From Aeromonas salmonicida subsp. salmonicida (lineage in GTDB: Bacteria > Pseudomonadota > Gammaproteobacteria > Enterobacterales > Aeromonadaceae): 64,000 nt of DNA. The stretch lies in the NCBI RefSeq assembly GCF_001643305.1, contig NZ_LSGW01000012.1, positions 21,659-85,658 of the forward strand, given 5' to 3'. The notes under the pieces were generated by a model, which was given only the letters and a program-made list of their open reading frames with translations, made no database searches and was not told the origin of the DNA. A program made the translations under genes and the position numbers. Positions 49,559-59,600 of the stretch are shown here, in pieces; within the stretch, counting starts at the first letter, position 1, and each line of letters opens with the position of its first letter.

Positions 49559-50596
49559 ATGGACCTGCTACTGATCCTGACCTACACGGCCCTGTGTGTG
49601 GCCGTGTTCAAGATTTTTCGCATCCCGCTCAACAAGTGGACTGTGCCCACGGCAGCGCTGGGCGGCGTGCTCATCATCGGCACCCTGATCATGCTGATGA
49701 ACTACAACCACCCCTACTCCGAAATGGCCCGCAACTACTACGTCTCCACGCCGATTGTTCCCCTGGTAAAGGGGCGGGTCGTCGAGGTACCGGTACAACC
49801 CAACCAGCCGGTGAAAAAAGGCGACGTGCTGTTTCGTATCGAGTCCGAACCTTTCCAGCTGAAGGTGGATAGCCTGAGCGCGCGACTCGACGCCAATAGT
49901 GAACACCTCAAATCCATCGAGGCCAGACTGCGTTCTGCCAGACTGGACAGGGATCGCGCCAGTGACTTGATGCGGCGGGGAGTTGGCAAGCAGCGGGATC
50001 TCGATGTCACGCAAGCGAATGTGGACGACATTGTCGCCCAGATTGACCAGCAAAAAGCCACCCTGGAAGATCTGCAAGCCCAGCTGAACGAGGCAAAATA
50101 CCAGCTGGCACAGACAGTGGTTTATGCCCCCAGTGATGGCCATGTGGTGCAGCTGGCCCTGCGCCCCGGCATGATTGCCACCCCTTTCATGTATCGCCCC
50201 GTGATGACCTTCATCCATAAAGACGATACCGCCTATGTCGGCTGGTTCTGGCAAAACAGCATGCAGCGTCTGGCAATTGGTGACGAGGCCGAAGTGGTGA
50301 TCGATGGTATCCCTGGCAGGATCTTCAAAGGCACTGTCACCGCCGTGGTGCCGGCTATCGCCGCCGGCAATGTCCAGGCCAATATTGGTCTGCTGGATCA
50401 GACAACAGCGGTGCGTCCGGGTCGTCTGCCTGTGGTCATCTCCATCACGGATCCCGAGTGGCACAAGTATCAGGTGATCGCTGGCGCCAGTGGTCAGGCC
50501 GCCATCTATACCCAGCACTTCCACCATGTTTCCGTGATGCGCAAGGTGCTGCTGCGCATGGCAAGCTGGATGAACTACGTCTTCCCCTTCCATTAA
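49559..50596 (+). CDS. HlyD family membrane-fusion protein (YiaV-like)
   Basis: A 345-residue protein with two N-terminal hydrophobic segments (about 2-20 and 28-47), then a lipoyl-like half VKGRVVEVPVQPNQPVKKGDVLF, a coiled-coil hairpin (about 105-180), the second lipoyl half and a beta-barrel. It resembles YiaV. No transporter or outer-membrane partner gene is adjacent. DUF3302 precedes it by 3 bases and both share the terminator after it. Confidence 0.86.
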   Translation: MDLLLILTYTALCVAVFKIFRIPLNKWTVPTAALGGVLIIGTLIMLMNYNHPYSEMARNYYVSTPIVPLVKGRVVEVPVQPNQPVKKGDVLFRIESEPFQLKVDSLSARLDANSEHLKSIEARLRSARLDRDRASDLMRRGVGKQRDLDVTQANVDDIVAQIDQQKATLEDLQAQLNEAKYQLAQTVVYAPSDGHVVQLALRPGMIATPFMYRPVMTFIHKDDTAYVGWFWQNSMQRLAIGDEAEVVIDGIPGRIFKGTVTAVVPAIAAGNVQANIGLLDQTTAVRPGRLPVVISITDPEWHKYQVIAGASGQAAIYTQHFHHVSVMRKVLLRMASWMNYVFPFH

Positions 50597-50613
50597 TCAG
50601 CTCAAGGGATCCC

Positions 50614-50640
50614 AGCGGGCCGGCATCATGCCGGCCCGCT
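50614..50640 (+). terminator. Terminator after the HlyD-type gene
   Basis: A long stem AGCGGGCCGGCAT / ATGCCGGCCCGCT with a minimal loop, followed by GTTTTTG. Confidence 0.88.
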
Positions 50641-50697
50641 GTTTTTGTGGCGCCAAGATCCCTATAATGGCGCCATCCTGCACCACATCCGTTCCCC

Positions 50698-52458
50698 ATG
50701 TTTGTTCTCAGACCCTATCAAATCGACGCCGTCAACGCCGTTATCAGTCACTTTCGTCGGCATCCTGACCCTGCTGTGGTAGTGCTGCCTACCGGCGCGG
50801 GCAAGAGCCTGGTGATCGCCGAACTGGCCCGCAAGGCCCGTGGCCGGGTATTGGTGCTGGCGCACGTCAAGGAGCTGGTGGAGCAGAACCACGCCAAGTA
50901 CGAAGCCTGGGGACTCAAGGCCGACATCTTCGCCGCGGGTCTGGATCGCAAGGAGGCCAAGGCCAAGGTGGTATTTGGCTCGGTACAATCGGTCGCGCGC
51001 AATCTGGATGCCTTCGATGGCGCCTTCTCGCTGCTGATCATCGATGAATGTCACCGGGTGTCGCTGGATGACGAGAGCCAGTACCACCAGGTGTTGGGCC
51101 ATCTCAGAGCCAGCAATCCGGCCCTGAAAATCCTCGGCCTCACCGCCACGCCTTACCGCCTGGGGCTGGGCTGGATCTACCGGCGTCACTATCACGGCAT
51201 GGTAAAGAGCCATGGCGAGCGTCTGTTTGGCGATTGCGTGTTCGAGCTTCCCTTGCGCTTCATGGTGAAAAATGGCTACCTGACGCCGCCGCGGCTCATC
51301 GACGCCCCCATAGTCCACTACGACTTCAGCAAGCTGGTTGCGCGGGAGAATGGCCTGTTCAGCGAGGCGGATCTCAACGGCGAGCTAAAACGTCAGCAGC
51401 GGGTCACCCCCCATATCCTGAGCCAGGTGCTGGAATATGCAGCTGACCGGCAAGGGGTCATGATCTTCGCCGCCACCGTCGAACATGCTGGTGAGATCCA
51501 GGGGCTGCTGATTGCCAAATCCCAGACGGCGGCCCTTATTACGGGCGAGACACCGGGCCCGGAGCGCGATGCCCTCATCAGCGCCTTCAAGACGCGGGAG
51601 ATCAAGTTTTTGGTCAATGTGGCTGTGCTCACCACAGGTTTCGATGCTCCCCACGTCGATCTCATCGTCATGCTGCGCCCCACTGAGTCGGTGTCGCTCT
51701 ATCAGCAAATCGTGGGCCGCGGTCTTCGCCTCTCACCAGGCAAGGCCGATTGTCTGGTGCTCGATTACGCGGGCAACAACTTCAACCTGTTCGCTCCCGA
51801 GGTGGGTGAACCCAGACCCCACGCAGGCACCGAGCCGGTACAGGTGCCCTGCCCGGCTTGCGGTTTTGCCAACACCTTCTGGGGCAAGACTGATGAAGAA
51901 GGTAAGGTGATTGAGCACTACGGCCGTCGCTGTCAGGGGCTGTTTGAAAATGACGAGGGCCACCGCGAGGAGTGTGACTACCGCTTTCGCGCCAAGGTGT
52001 GTCCCGCCTGCGGCGCCGAAAACGACATCGCCGCCCGCCGCTGCCAGAGTTGTGATCAGCTGTTGGTGGATCCGGACGACAAGCTCAAGGAGGCCCTCAA
52101 TCTGAAAGACTGCATGATCATTCGCTGCGCCGGTCTCACCCTCACAGCGGGCCGTGGCAAACAGGGGGAGCGGCTGGAGGTGACCTATCACGATGAGGAT
52201 GGTCTTACCCTGATGGAGTACTTCGGTTTTCACTCCCCGGGTGCACGGCGCTTGTTTCAACAGCGCTTTGTGCGTCATCATTGGCCCGCCCCGGGCCTGG
52301 AGCCGGAATTCACCACTCTGGAGAGCGTGCTGGCCGCATCAAACCAGTTTCGTCACCCCGACTTTGTCATCGCCCGCAAGTCAGGTCGCTTTTGGCAGGT
52401 GAAAGAGAAAATTTTTGATTATGAAGGCCGGTACCGCGCCGCCAACGCCCTTGGCTGA
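50698..52458 (+). CDS. radD: Superfamily 2 DNA helicase-like repair protein RadD
   Basis: A 586-residue protein, exactly the E. coli RadD length. Walker A LPTGAGKS (Lys36), DECH box LLIIDECH, motif [14 protein letters not shown], and motif [12 protein letters not shown] are present. Zinc-type Cys pairs follow in [19 protein letters not shown] and CQSCDQLL. RadD works with RecA and SSB in recombinational repair. It stands alone. Confidence 0.92.
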   Translation: MFVLRPYQIDAVNAVISHFRRHPDPAVVVLPTGAGKSLVIAELARKARGRVLVLAHVKELVEQNHAKYEAWGLKADIFAAGLDRKEAKAKVVFGSVQSVARNLDAFDGAFSLLIIDECHRVSLDDESQYHQVLGHLRASNPALKILGLTATPYRLGLGWIYRRHYHGMVKSHGERLFGDCVFELPLRFMVKNGYLTPPRLIDAPIVHYDFSKLVARENGLFSEADLNGELKRQQRVTPHILSQVLEYAADRQGVMIFAATVEHAGEIQGLLIAKSQTAALITGETPGPERDALISAFKTREIKFLVNVAVLTTGFDAPHVDLIVMLRPTESVSLYQQIVGRGLRLSPGKADCLVLDYAGNNFNLFAPEVGEPRPHAGTEPVQVPCPACGFANTFWGKTDEEGKVIEHYGRRCQGLFENDEGHREECDYRFRAKVCPACGAENDIAARRCQSCDQLLVDPDDKLKEALNLKDCMIIRCAGLTLTAGRGKQGERLEVTYHDEDGLTLMEYFGFHSPGARRLFQQRFVRHHWPAPGLEPEFTTLESVLAASNQFRHPDFVIARKSGRFWQVKEKIFDYEGRYRAANALG

Positions 52459-52563
52459 GCGCGGATCATACCTTGCAGCGGCAGGCTGGCCGGTGAACGT
52501 AAACATATTGATTATCAGGGTGGGTAGCGCACTACCGACCCCTTCGTTAAGTTAGAGGATCTT

Positions 52564-54009
52564 ATGCAGCGGCTGTTGATTGGTTTTTGTGCTCTATTTT
52601 CCACACTTGTTCCGACTCTGGTTCAAGCCGCCACGCTGACGCCGCCCAAGGGGGGCCAGTACGCCATCATAGTGCAGGGCAATGGTGGCATAGAGTTCGC
52701 CCGCAATGCCGATGACATGATAGCCCCCGCCTCCACCATGAAAGTGCTCACCGCCCTGGCGGCACGGCTAGAGCTCGGTGCCGACTTCCGTTTTGCCACC
52801 GATATTCAGGCCCAGCCAGGTGCCAAACAGGGTGATGCCATCAATGGCGACATCTGGATCAACTTCGTCGGCGACCCCACCTTGTCACGGATGGATCTGC
52901 TGGCCCTGTTCAAGCAGCTCGGCGTCAACCGCATCAAGGGCAATGTCTACGTCAATACCGGTGCCTATAACGGTTATGAGCGCGGTAACGGCTGGTCCTG
53001 GGGGGATCAGACCCTCTGCTTCGCCGCCCCCGTCTCCTCTGTCATCATCGACAAGAACTGCGCCTACGCCACCATTACAGCCACCCAGATTGGTCGCCCC
53101 GCCACCGGCAACGTCGCCACCGGCGTGCCCATCGGCATTGGCACCGACAGGGTGGACGTGATGAGCTATGGCGACATGGCGCGTCAGTTCTGCGCCCTGG
53201 AAGTAGACATGGCCAAGGGCAACTTTTATGAACTCAAAGGCTGCATCACCCCCAACAAGGAACCCCAGGGGCTGCGCTTTGCCATCCACGACGTGGAAGC
53301 CTGGGGCTGGGACAACATCCGCTGGGCAATGGACAGAGCAGGCATAGCACACGAAGGGCTGCTTCAGGTCACCCACAAGGCACCAGGCAGTGCCGAGACC
53401 CTGGGTACCCATTACTCTGTCTCATTGCCCATCATGCTCTCCAAGATGCTGAAGAAATCGGACAACCTCTACGCCGATACCTTCCTGAAAACGGTAGGCC
53501 GCCACTACTACAACAAGCCGGGCAGCTATCGCAGCGGCACCATGGCGGTACGCGCAATCCTGACCAAGCAGGGTATCGACCTCGGTAATGCCACCCTGGC
53601 CGACGGCTCCGGCCTCTCTGCCCATAACCTCATCAGCGCACGCCAGATGCTGTCTGTGCTCAACTTCATCCAGAAAAATGATGCCGAACTCGGTCTCATC
53701 AAGTTGCTGCCCAGCTCTCAGGTGGATGGCACCCTGGCCTGGCGTCGCAGCGTTACCGCCCCCATGATGAAAAACCGGGTGCATGCCAAGACAGGCACCA
53801 TCACGGGTACCTCCAATCTGGCCGGTTTTATCGACACAGTCGGTGGCCAACGCAAGGCATTCGTCATGTTCCAGCGCGGCCTGTCGCAGGACCCGGCCAC
53901 CCACGAGCGCTACCGTGCCAGCAAGGCACCCTGGCCCTGGACCGTATTTGAGAAGGGAGTGCTGGAGAGCATCTACCAGCAACAACCCATCCAGATCATC
54001 GAGCAGTAA
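52564..54009 (+). CDS. dacB: D-alanyl-D-alanine carboxypeptidase/endopeptidase PBP4
   Basis: A 481-residue periplasmic enzyme with a signal peptide (residues 1-22). Active-site motifs are SxxK at STMK (Ser57-Lys60), SDN in KKSDNLYAD and KTG in HAKTGTITG. PBP4 trims pentapeptides and cuts cross-links in peptidoglycan. GAGGAT precedes the ATG. The last 17 or so codons are repeated in diverged form 112 bases further on. Confidence 0.94.
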   Translation: MQRLLIGFCALFSTLVPTLVQAATLTPPKGGQYAIIVQGNGGIEFARNADDMIAPASTMKVLTALAARLELGADFRFATDIQAQPGAKQGDAINGDIWINFVGDPTLSRMDLLALFKQLGVNRIKGNVYVNTGAYNGYERGNGWSWGDQTLCFAAPVSSVIIDKNCAYATITATQIGRPATGNVATGVPIGIGTDRVDVMSYGDMARQFCALEVDMAKGNFYELKGCITPNKEPQGLRFAIHDVEAWGWDNIRWAMDRAGIAHEGLLQVTHKAPGSAETLGTHYSVSLPIMLSKMLKKSDNLYADTFLKTVGRHYYNKPGSYRSGTMAVRAILTKQGIDLGNATLADGSGLSAHNLISARQMLSVLNFIQKNDAELGLIKLLPSSQVDGTLAWRRSVTAPMMKNRVHAKTGTITGTSNLAGFIDTVGGQRKAFVMFQRGLSQDPATHERYRASKAPWPWTVFEKGVLESIYQQQPIQIIEQ

Positions 54010-54061
54010 TGTGGGGAGCCACCTTGCCAGCAAGGCGACTCTTATGCCCTGAACAAGGCTC

Positions 54062-54119
54062 GAGAAAGGAGTGCTGGAAAGCATCTACCAGCAACAATTC
54101 ATCCGGCTTATCGGAAATG
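54062..54119 (+). pseudogene. Diverged repeat of the dacB 3' end
   Basis: From 54062 the sequence encodes EKGVLESIYQQQ again, matching 53950 onward. Early differences are synonymous (AAG/AAA, GAG/GAA); after the shared Gln run the copies diverge (PIQIIEQ versus FIRLIGN). A TGA lies just upstream in this frame, so it is not an ORF start. It looks like the leftover end of another dacB allele. Confidence 0.85.
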
Positions 54120-54206
54120 GCGAATGGTCATATCGACAATTTGCACTTTGATCGGTACCGAGGCGGGGCTATGCTGTGCTCTGCCTCAATTCAACGGAGA
54201 GAGAAG

Positions 54207-54470
54207 ATGTTTGCAGTGATTTTTGGTCGTCCCGGTTGCCCCTATTGTGTCCGTGCCAAGCAGATCGCCGAGCAACTGGTTGAACAGCGTGACGATTTCA
54301 ATTTCCGTTACGTGGATATCCACGCAGAAGGCATCACCAAGGAAGACCTGGCCAAGAGCGCCGGCAAGCCGGTCAATACAGTGCCGCAAATCTTCCTGGA
54401 CGAGCAGCACATCGGTGGCTGCACCGATTTTGAAGCCTATGCCAAAGAGAACCTGGGTCTCTACCAGTAA
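54207..54470 (+). CDS. grxA: Glutaredoxin 1
   Basis: An 87-residue thioredoxin-fold protein with the dithiol active site CPYC (residues 11-14), the cis-Pro segment NTVPQIFLDEQHIGG, and normal length. It reduces ribonucleotide reductase and other disulfides using glutathione. GGAGAGAGAAG precedes the ATG. The frame is open upstream to dacB, but the ribosome site and homology fix the start. Confidence 0.95.
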   Translation: MFAVIFGRPGCPYCVRAKQIAEQLVEQRDDFNFRYVDIHAEGITKEDLAKSAGKPVNTVPQIFLDEQHIGGCTDFEAYAKENLGLYQ

Positions 54471-54489
54471 GCTCTCCCCCATAGAAAAC

Positions 54490-54507
54490 AGGCGCCTGAT
54501 GGCGCCT
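54490..54507 (+). terminator. Terminator after grxA
   Basis: A 7-bp stem AGGCGCC / GGCGCCT with a TGAT loop, followed by T7. Confidence 0.88.
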
Positions 54508-54531
54508 TTTTTTATGGTGAAAGTGACAGAC

Positions 54532-54750
54532 TCAACCCCCCATCGGCGTGAAGCGGCTCACCACCTGCCCTTGATGCTCGATCCACTCCATGAACATGGC
54601 CACAGGGCGGGCATAGACAACCCCATCCTGCTCGGATTGGTAGACCACCAGCTGCTCCCGGGTTTCGGTGTGCAGGGCCAGGGTGAGCACCTGATAATAA
54701 CCCCCCTTGAAGTGGCGATAACGGCCGGGCGCGGGTGCATGCATGGACAT
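54532..54750 (-). CDS. DUF1653 family protein
   Basis: A 72-residue protein. The pattern GRYRHFKGGYYQVLTLALHTETRE, then VVYQSEQDG and a Phe-rich end is typical of DUF1653. Function unknown. GAGG lies just before the ATG. It converges on grxA and diverges from alaA. Confidence 0.85.
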   Translation of the reverse strand: MSMHAPAPGRYRHFKGGYYQVLTLALHTETREQLVVYQSEQDGVVYARPVAMFMEWIEHQGQVVSRFTPMGG

Positions 54751-55136
54751 ACCTCTGTGAGTGGGGACTCGATGAACAAACGAAGAAGAAAGCCGCAGGC
54801 CCTGTTGTCTGTGCCCTCTTTATTATTCGCTGGCACGGGCGAGAAGGCGATTTAGGGCCCAAGCCAATCGTGCCATTGGATACGAATATTTCAACACAGT
54901 CGGGTAGTTTTGTTAATCAGCCCCTCATCTTTCACTAGTGAACCTCGGTTCACACAAACGATCGTGCTGAATTTAACGTTTCAGCAACCCTGTTTTAAGG
55001 CTAAAAATCAGGGAATTCTACTAAAAAGAAGATTGTTCTAGCATTCAATTCTGTGAAGAATAGGGGAAAAGAAATTTGATACTAAAAATCGCCTTTTTCG
55101 CCAACGCGTCCCCACGGGGAAGGAAGCACACTCACC
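54751..55136. other. Intergenic region upstream of alaA
   Basis: The 386 bases are AT-rich from about 54870 on and contain overlapping palindromes (54931-54953), several A/T-rich tracts, and GAAGGAAG before the alaA ATG. I see no gene in it. It likely holds promoters for both alaA and the DUF1653 gene. Confidence 0.55.
54931..54953. promoter_or_regulatory. Overlapping palindromes, possible operator upstream of alaA
   Basis: TTCACTAGTGAA (54931-54942) is a perfect 12-bp palindrome. It shares GTGAA with the second palindrome GTGAAC-CTCG-GTTCAC (54938-54953). Three alternating GTGAA half-sites in 23 bases look like a binding site for a dimeric regulator; which one is unknown. Confidence 0.45.
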
Positions 55137-56351
55137 ATGTTCACTATCGACAAGTCGCACAAGCTCGACGATGTCTGCTATGACATTCGCGGCCCGGTGC
55201 ATAAAGAAGCACGCCGTCTCGAAGACGAAGGCCACCGCATCATCAAGCTCAATATCGGCAATCCGGCCCCGTTTGGTTTCGATGCACCAGAAGAGATCAT
55301 CAAGGACGTCATCCTCAACATGCCGCTGAGCCAGGGCTACTGCGACTCCAAGGGGCTGTTTTCTGCCCGCAAGGCGGTGATGCAGTACTACCAGCAAAAA
55401 GGGATGCGCAAGGTCGACATCGACGACATCTATATCGGCAATGGCGCCAGCGAGCTCATCGTGATGGCCATGCAGGCGCTGCTCAACAACGGCGACGAGA
55501 TGCTGGTGCCCTCCCCCGACTACCCGCTCTGGACCGCGGCGGTGACCCTCTCCGGCGGCCATGCGGTGCATTACCGCTGCGATGAAGGGGCCGACTGGTA
55601 TCCGGATCTGGATGACATCCGCGCCCGCATCACACCACGCACCCGTGGTCTGGTGCTGATCAACCCCAACAATCCGACCGGCGCCGTCTACGGCAGCGAG
55701 TTCCTGCTGGAAGTGATCGAGATAGCCCGCCAGCATAACCTCATCATCTTCGCCGACGAGATCTACGACAAGATCCTCTACGACGACATCTCCCACACCA
55801 GCGTCTGCACCCTGTGTGACGATGTGATGGTGGTGACCTTCAACGGCCTCTCCAAGGCCTATCGTGCCTGTGGCTTCCGTCAGGGCTGGATGGTCATTAC
55901 CGGGCCCAAGGGCCGTGCAAAGGGGTATATCGAGGGGCTGGAGATGCTGGCCTCCATGCGACTGTGTGCCAACGTGCCCATGCAGCACGCCATCCAGACC
56001 GCCCTCGGTGGCTACCAGAGCATCAACGAGCTGATCCTGCCGGGCGGCCGCCTGCGCAAGCAGCGGGACAAGGCGTGGGAGCTCTTGAACGAGATCCCCG
56101 GCGTCTCCTGCGTCAAACCCAAGGGGGCGCTCTACATGTTCCCGCGCCTGGATCCCAAGGTGTACGACATTCGTGACGACCAGAAGATGGTGTTCGACCT
56201 GCTGCAGCAGGAAAAGCTGCTGCTGGTACAGGGTACCGGCTTCAACTGGCCGGCGCCGGACCACTTCCGGCTGGTGTTCCTGCCCCGGGAAGAGGAGCTG
56301 GAAGAGGCCATCGGTCGCCTCGCCCGCTTCCTCAAGGGCTACAAGCAGTAA
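55137..56351 (+). CDS. alaA: Alanine transaminase AlaA
   Basis: A 404-residue class I/II aminotransferase with PLP Lys240 in NGLSKAYRACGFRQGW, cofactor residues in INPNNPTG and FADEIYDK, and the family C-terminal Arg in FRLVFLPREEE. Length matches AlaA (405 aa), the main pyruvate-glutamate transaminase for alanine synthesis. GGAAGGAAG is upstream. Confidence 0.93.
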   Translation: MFTIDKSHKLDDVCYDIRGPVHKEARRLEDEGHRIIKLNIGNPAPFGFDAPEEIIKDVILNMPLSQGYCDSKGLFSARKAVMQYYQQKGMRKVDIDDIYIGNGASELIVMAMQALLNNGDEMLVPSPDYPLWTAAVTLSGGHAVHYRCDEGADWYPDLDDIRARITPRTRGLVLINPNNPTGAVYGSEFLLEVIEIARQHNLIIFADEIYDKILYDDISHTSVCTLCDDVMVVTFNGLSKAYRACGFRQGWMVITGPKGRAKGYIEGLEMLASMRLCANVPMQHAIQTALGGYQSINELILPGGRLRKQRDKAWELLNEIPGVSCVKPKGALYMFPRLDPKVYDIRDDQKMVFDLLQQEKLLLVQGTGFNWPAPDHFRLVFLPREEELEEAIGRLARFLKGYKQ

Positions 56352-56363
56352 GCACGGCTCATG

Positions 56364-56389
56364 AAAAAGGCTCCTTCGGGAGCCTTTTT
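56364..56389. terminator. Bidirectional terminator between alaA and the YfcC-type gene
   Basis: An 11-bp stem AAAAAGGCTCC / GGAGCCTTTTT with a stable TTCG loop; A and T runs serve both convergent genes. Confidence 0.9.
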
Positions 56390-56415
56390 GCTATCTGTCG
56401 TTTGCAGCTGAATCA

Positions 56416-57891
56416 TCAGCCATGCAACAGGGTGCCCGCCACCAGCACTGCCATTGTGATGAGGGCCACCCCGACGATGAAGGGCAGCACCCAGCGCACG
56501 AAGCGATCGTAGGGTATTTTGGCGAGCGCCAGACCGGCCACCAGATGGGCGGCGGTGGGGGCGAACAGGTTGATCCAGCCGGAGGCGGATTGATAGGCGG
56601 TGATCACCAGATCCCGCGAGATGCCGGAAAAATCCGCCAGCGGCCCCATCAGGGGCATGGAGACGGTCGCCAGCCCCGAGGTTGAGGGAATAAAAAAACT
56701 AAGAATGATGTGCACCAGATAAGCCATCAGGATGAAGACCGACGAGGAGAGGCCGGTCACCAGCCCCTCGGCCCAGTGCAAGATGGTGTCGATGATGACG
56801 CCCTGCTCCATCACCACATAGATGCCGCGCGCCACCGCCACCACCAGCGCCACCCCGATGAGATCCCGCGCTCCGCTCAGGAAAGTCGCCACATAGTTGG
56901 ACTCGGGCATCCGGTTGATGAGCGCTATCAGGATGGAGGCGCTGAAAAACAGGGTGGAGAGCTCGTCAAACCACCAGCCAAAGGTTGGCAACAGATCGAT
57001 CCCCAGATCGGACCAGGGCACCACCGCATAGATCATCAGCAGGAAGGTGCCGAAGAACACCAGCATGGTGAGCTTCTGCTTGCCGGTGAAGGCCGAGTCG
57101 CTGCGCTTCATCTGGGAGAATTCGTCGTCATAGGCGATGTCGGCCAGCACGGAGCGGGATTTGTCCTGCTGCACCTGCTTGGCGTAGCGCATCACGAACC
57201 AGGAGGCGAAGATCACCAGCAGCAGCCACTGGATGACCCGCAGGCCAATCCCCTCCCCGATGGGAATGCCGGCAAAACCGGAGGCGATGCCGGTGGCAAA
57301 GGGGTTGACGGTGGAGGCGAGCACACCGACGCCGGAGCCAAGCAAGATGATCCCCGCCGCCACCATGCGATCGAAGCCCGCCGCCATCATGACCGGCACG
57401 ATGAGCGCCCAGAAGGCCACCGTCTCTTCCGCCATGCCGAAGGTGGAGCCGCCGAGGGCAAACAGAGCGATCAGCACCGGGATCAGCAGCCGCTCGCGCC
57501 CGGCGAAAGTGTGCACTATGGCCCCCACACCCGCATCCAGCGCCCCGCTTTGCATGGTCACCGCCAGAAAGCCGCCGATGATGAGCACGAACAGCGCCAC
57601 GTCGGCCGCCTTGTGGAAGCCCTGAATGGGGGCCTTGAGCACCTCGAACACCCCTTGCCGCTGGGCGGGCAGCTCGGTATAGCTGCCGGGCACAGGCAGC
57701 AATCGCTCATCGCCGCTGTAATCGGCCACTGTGGCGGCCGCAACCGGCTGCTGGCTCTTGGCGGTAACATAGTCATATTTGCCCGCTGGCAGCACCCAGG
57801 TGAGGGCCGCCATCAGGGCGATGATGATGAACAGCAGTGTGTATACGGTGGGGAGTTGGCGCTTCTTGGGCGCCTCATGTGGGGTGGTCAT
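56416..57891 (-). CDS. yfcC: YfcC family transporter
   Basis: A 491-residue membrane protein with about 12 hydrophobic segments, beginning MTTPHEAPKKRQLPTVYTL. The ATG at 57891 has GAGGA nine bases upstream and is preferred to the ATG three codons earlier. Segments GGSTFGMAEETVAFWALIVPV and SFFIPSTSGLATVSMPLMGPLAD mark the YfcC/C4-dicarboxylate anaerobic carrier group. Substrate unknown; relatives include arginine/ornithine and short-peptide or acid carriers. Confidence 0.85.
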   Translation of the reverse strand: MTTPHEAPKKRQLPTVYTLLFIIIALMAALTWVLPAGKYDYVTAKSQQPVAAATVADYSGDERLLPVPGSYTELPAQRQGVFEVLKAPIQGFHKAADVALFVLIIGGFLAVTMQSGALDAGVGAIVHTFAGRERLLIPVLIALFALGGSTFGMAEETVAFWALIVPVMMAAGFDRMVAAGIILLGSGVGVLASTVNPFATGIASGFAGIPIGEGIGLRVIQWLLLVIFASWFVMRYAKQVQQDKSRSVLADIAYDDEFSQMKRSDSAFTGKQKLTMLVFFGTFLLMIYAVVPWSDLGIDLLPTFGWWFDELSTLFFSASILIALINRMPESNYVATFLSGARDLIGVALVVAVARGIYVVMEQGVIIDTILHWAEGLVTGLSSSVFILMAYLVHIILSFFIPSTSGLATVSMPLMGPLADFSGISRDLVITAYQSASGWINLFAPTAAHLVAGLALAKIPYDRFVRWVLPFIVGVALITMAVLVAGTLLHG

Positions 57892-58011
57892 AGCTTCCAT
57901 TCCTCGGCAGCGCCGTCATGTGATCCGACAGCGCAAGATTAGCGGGTTTGATATGGGGAAAAGGTGATCGCGGATAATAAAATTTCGTGATTTCACCAGA
58001 TTGTTGACAAA

Positions 58012-58039
58012 AAAACAGGGCCCCGCAGGGCCCTGTTTT
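58012..58039 (-). terminator. Terminator after fabV
   Basis: A 12-bp stem AAAACAGGGCCC / GGGCCCTGTTTT with a CGCA loop; the minus strand continues with T-rich sequence. Confidence 0.88.
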
Positions 58040-58053
58040 CACCTGAGTCAGAC

Positions 58054-59247
58054 TCAGAGCTCAACCACGTCGAATTTCACGTCCGGGTTCACATCAGCCT
58101 CGTAATCCACCTCGGCCAAACCGAAACCGAACAGGCGCAGGAACTCCTGCTTGTAGCCGGTGTAGTCGGTCAACTCGGAGAGGTTCTCGGTGGTGATGGA
58201 AGGCCAGAGATCACGGCAGGTCTGCTGCACGTCTTCACGCAGTTCCCAGTCATCCATGCGGATGCGAGCCTGCTCGTCCAGCGCCAGCTCTTCCCCATAG
58301 AGACGGGTGCGCATCATGCGGTAGACCTGCTCCATGCAACCTTCGTGGATGCCCTTCTCCTTCATGATCTTGAAGGCCATGGAGATGTAGAGCGGCATCA
58401 CCGGAATGGCAGAAGAGGCCTGGGTCACCACGGATTTCAGCACGGCCACGTGAGCGGTACCGCCCTTGGCGGCCAGATCGCCACGAATGGCGGTGGCGGC
58501 GCGGTCCAGATCTTCCTTGGCGCGGCCCAGGGTACCGTGCCAGTAGATGGGCCAGGTCAGATCGGTGCCGATGTAGGAGTAGGCCACGGACTTGGCGCCG
58601 TCAGCCAGCACGCCTGCGTCGCGCAGGGCCGCCATCCACAGCTCCCAATCCTGACCGCCCATGACGGTGATGGTGTTCTGGATCTCTTCCTCATTCGCCG
58701 GCTCGACGGTGGCGGTGATGATCTGATCCTTGTTGGTATCGATGGCGGTGGTGGTGTAGGTCTCGCCGATGGGTTTCAAGGCTGAGCGCACCACTTCGCC
58801 GGTCTCCGGCATCTTGCGTACCGGCGAGGCCAGGGAGTAGACAACCAGGTCAATCTGGCCCAGATCGGCCTTGATAAGCTCGATCACCTTGGCGCGGCAT
58901 TCGTTGGAGAAGGCATCGCCGTTGACACTTTTCGCATACAGACCCGCCTCTTTGGCGGCCTTGTCGAACGCGGCAGAGTTATACCAGCCCGCAGTCGCCG
59001 TCTTGGTTTCGCTACCGGCTTTTTCGAAGAAGACGCCTATGGTGGCAGCACCGCTACCGAAGGCAGTGGCAATCCGGGAGGCCAGACCATAACCGGTGGA
59101 AGCACCAATCACCAGCACCCGCTTGGGACCATTGGCAATCATGCCCTGTTCCTGGGTGTAAGCAATCTGACGTCGAACATTGGCTTCACAGCCGACCGGG
59201 TGAGTGGTGGTGCAGATAAAGCCGCGAACCTTGGGTTTGATAATCAT
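58054..59247 (-). CDS. fabV: Enoyl-[acyl-carrier-protein] reductase FabV
   Basis: A 397-residue NADH-dependent reductase. The cofactor loop is [17 protein letters not shown] (about 45-61). The catalytic Tyr-x8-Lys is Tyr235 to Lys244 in [10 protein letters not shown], at the same numbers as in Vibrio FabV. It performs the last step of fatty-acid elongation and is naturally resistant to triclosan. It is a single gene with its own terminator. Confidence 0.95.
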   Translation of the reverse strand: MIIKPKVRGFICTTTHPVGCEANVRRQIAYTQEQGMIANGPKRVLVIGASTGYGLASRIATAFGSGAATIGVFFEKAGSETKTATAGWYNSAAFDKAAKEAGLYAKSVNGDAFSNECRAKVIELIKADLGQIDLVVYSLASPVRKMPETGEVVRSALKPIGETYTTTAIDTNKDQIITATVEPANEEEIQNTITVMGGQDWELWMAALRDAGVLADGAKSVAYSYIGTDLTWPIYWHGTLGRAKEDLDRAATAIRGDLAAKGGTAHVAVLKSVVTQASSAIPVMPLYISMAFKIMKEKGIHEGCMEQVYRMMRTRLYGEELALDEQARIRMDDWELREDVQQTCRDLWPSITTENLSELTDYTGYKQEFLRLFGFGLAEVDYEADVNPDVKFDVVEL

Positions 59248-59600
59248 AGAGGGGTCTCGACACCGTTAAATGGATGAAATCGGGGCATAAGATACCTCAT
59301 CTTGCCGCCCTAGGGTGCTCTGATGTGTTGGACTGCGGGGAAAATGAACAGATCCACTGTATCCGCACGGCCAAAACCGGGCTAGAGCCAGGGGGATGGC
59401 GCTGGAATAAGCCCGGGTATGAGGCCTGTGCCGGCCGCACACCCGAGTCTGATCACTCCGATGGCGACAAGAATAAATTAAATAAAAACAGATAATTACC
59501 ATCCATGCCTGCGCTATTGGACAAATATTCTGTACTAGTATTCAGCCGGTCGACTATTGTCACGAGAAGTCTCACAAGGGTCTCAAGGAGGAGCTCCACC
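59248..59600. other. Intergenic region between fabV and the broken chemoreceptor gene
   Basis: The 353 bases should contain divergent promoters for fabV and the chemoreceptor. An AT-rich stretch near 59470-59500 precedes the chemoreceptor start and TCAAGGAGGAG is its strong ribosome site. No gene or RNA is recognised. Confidence 0.5.

Noticed and set aside
54009..54206. Extension of grxA upstream to the dacB stop (66 codons)
   Set aside because: It reads the dacB repeat out of frame and ignores the strong ribosome site before 54207.
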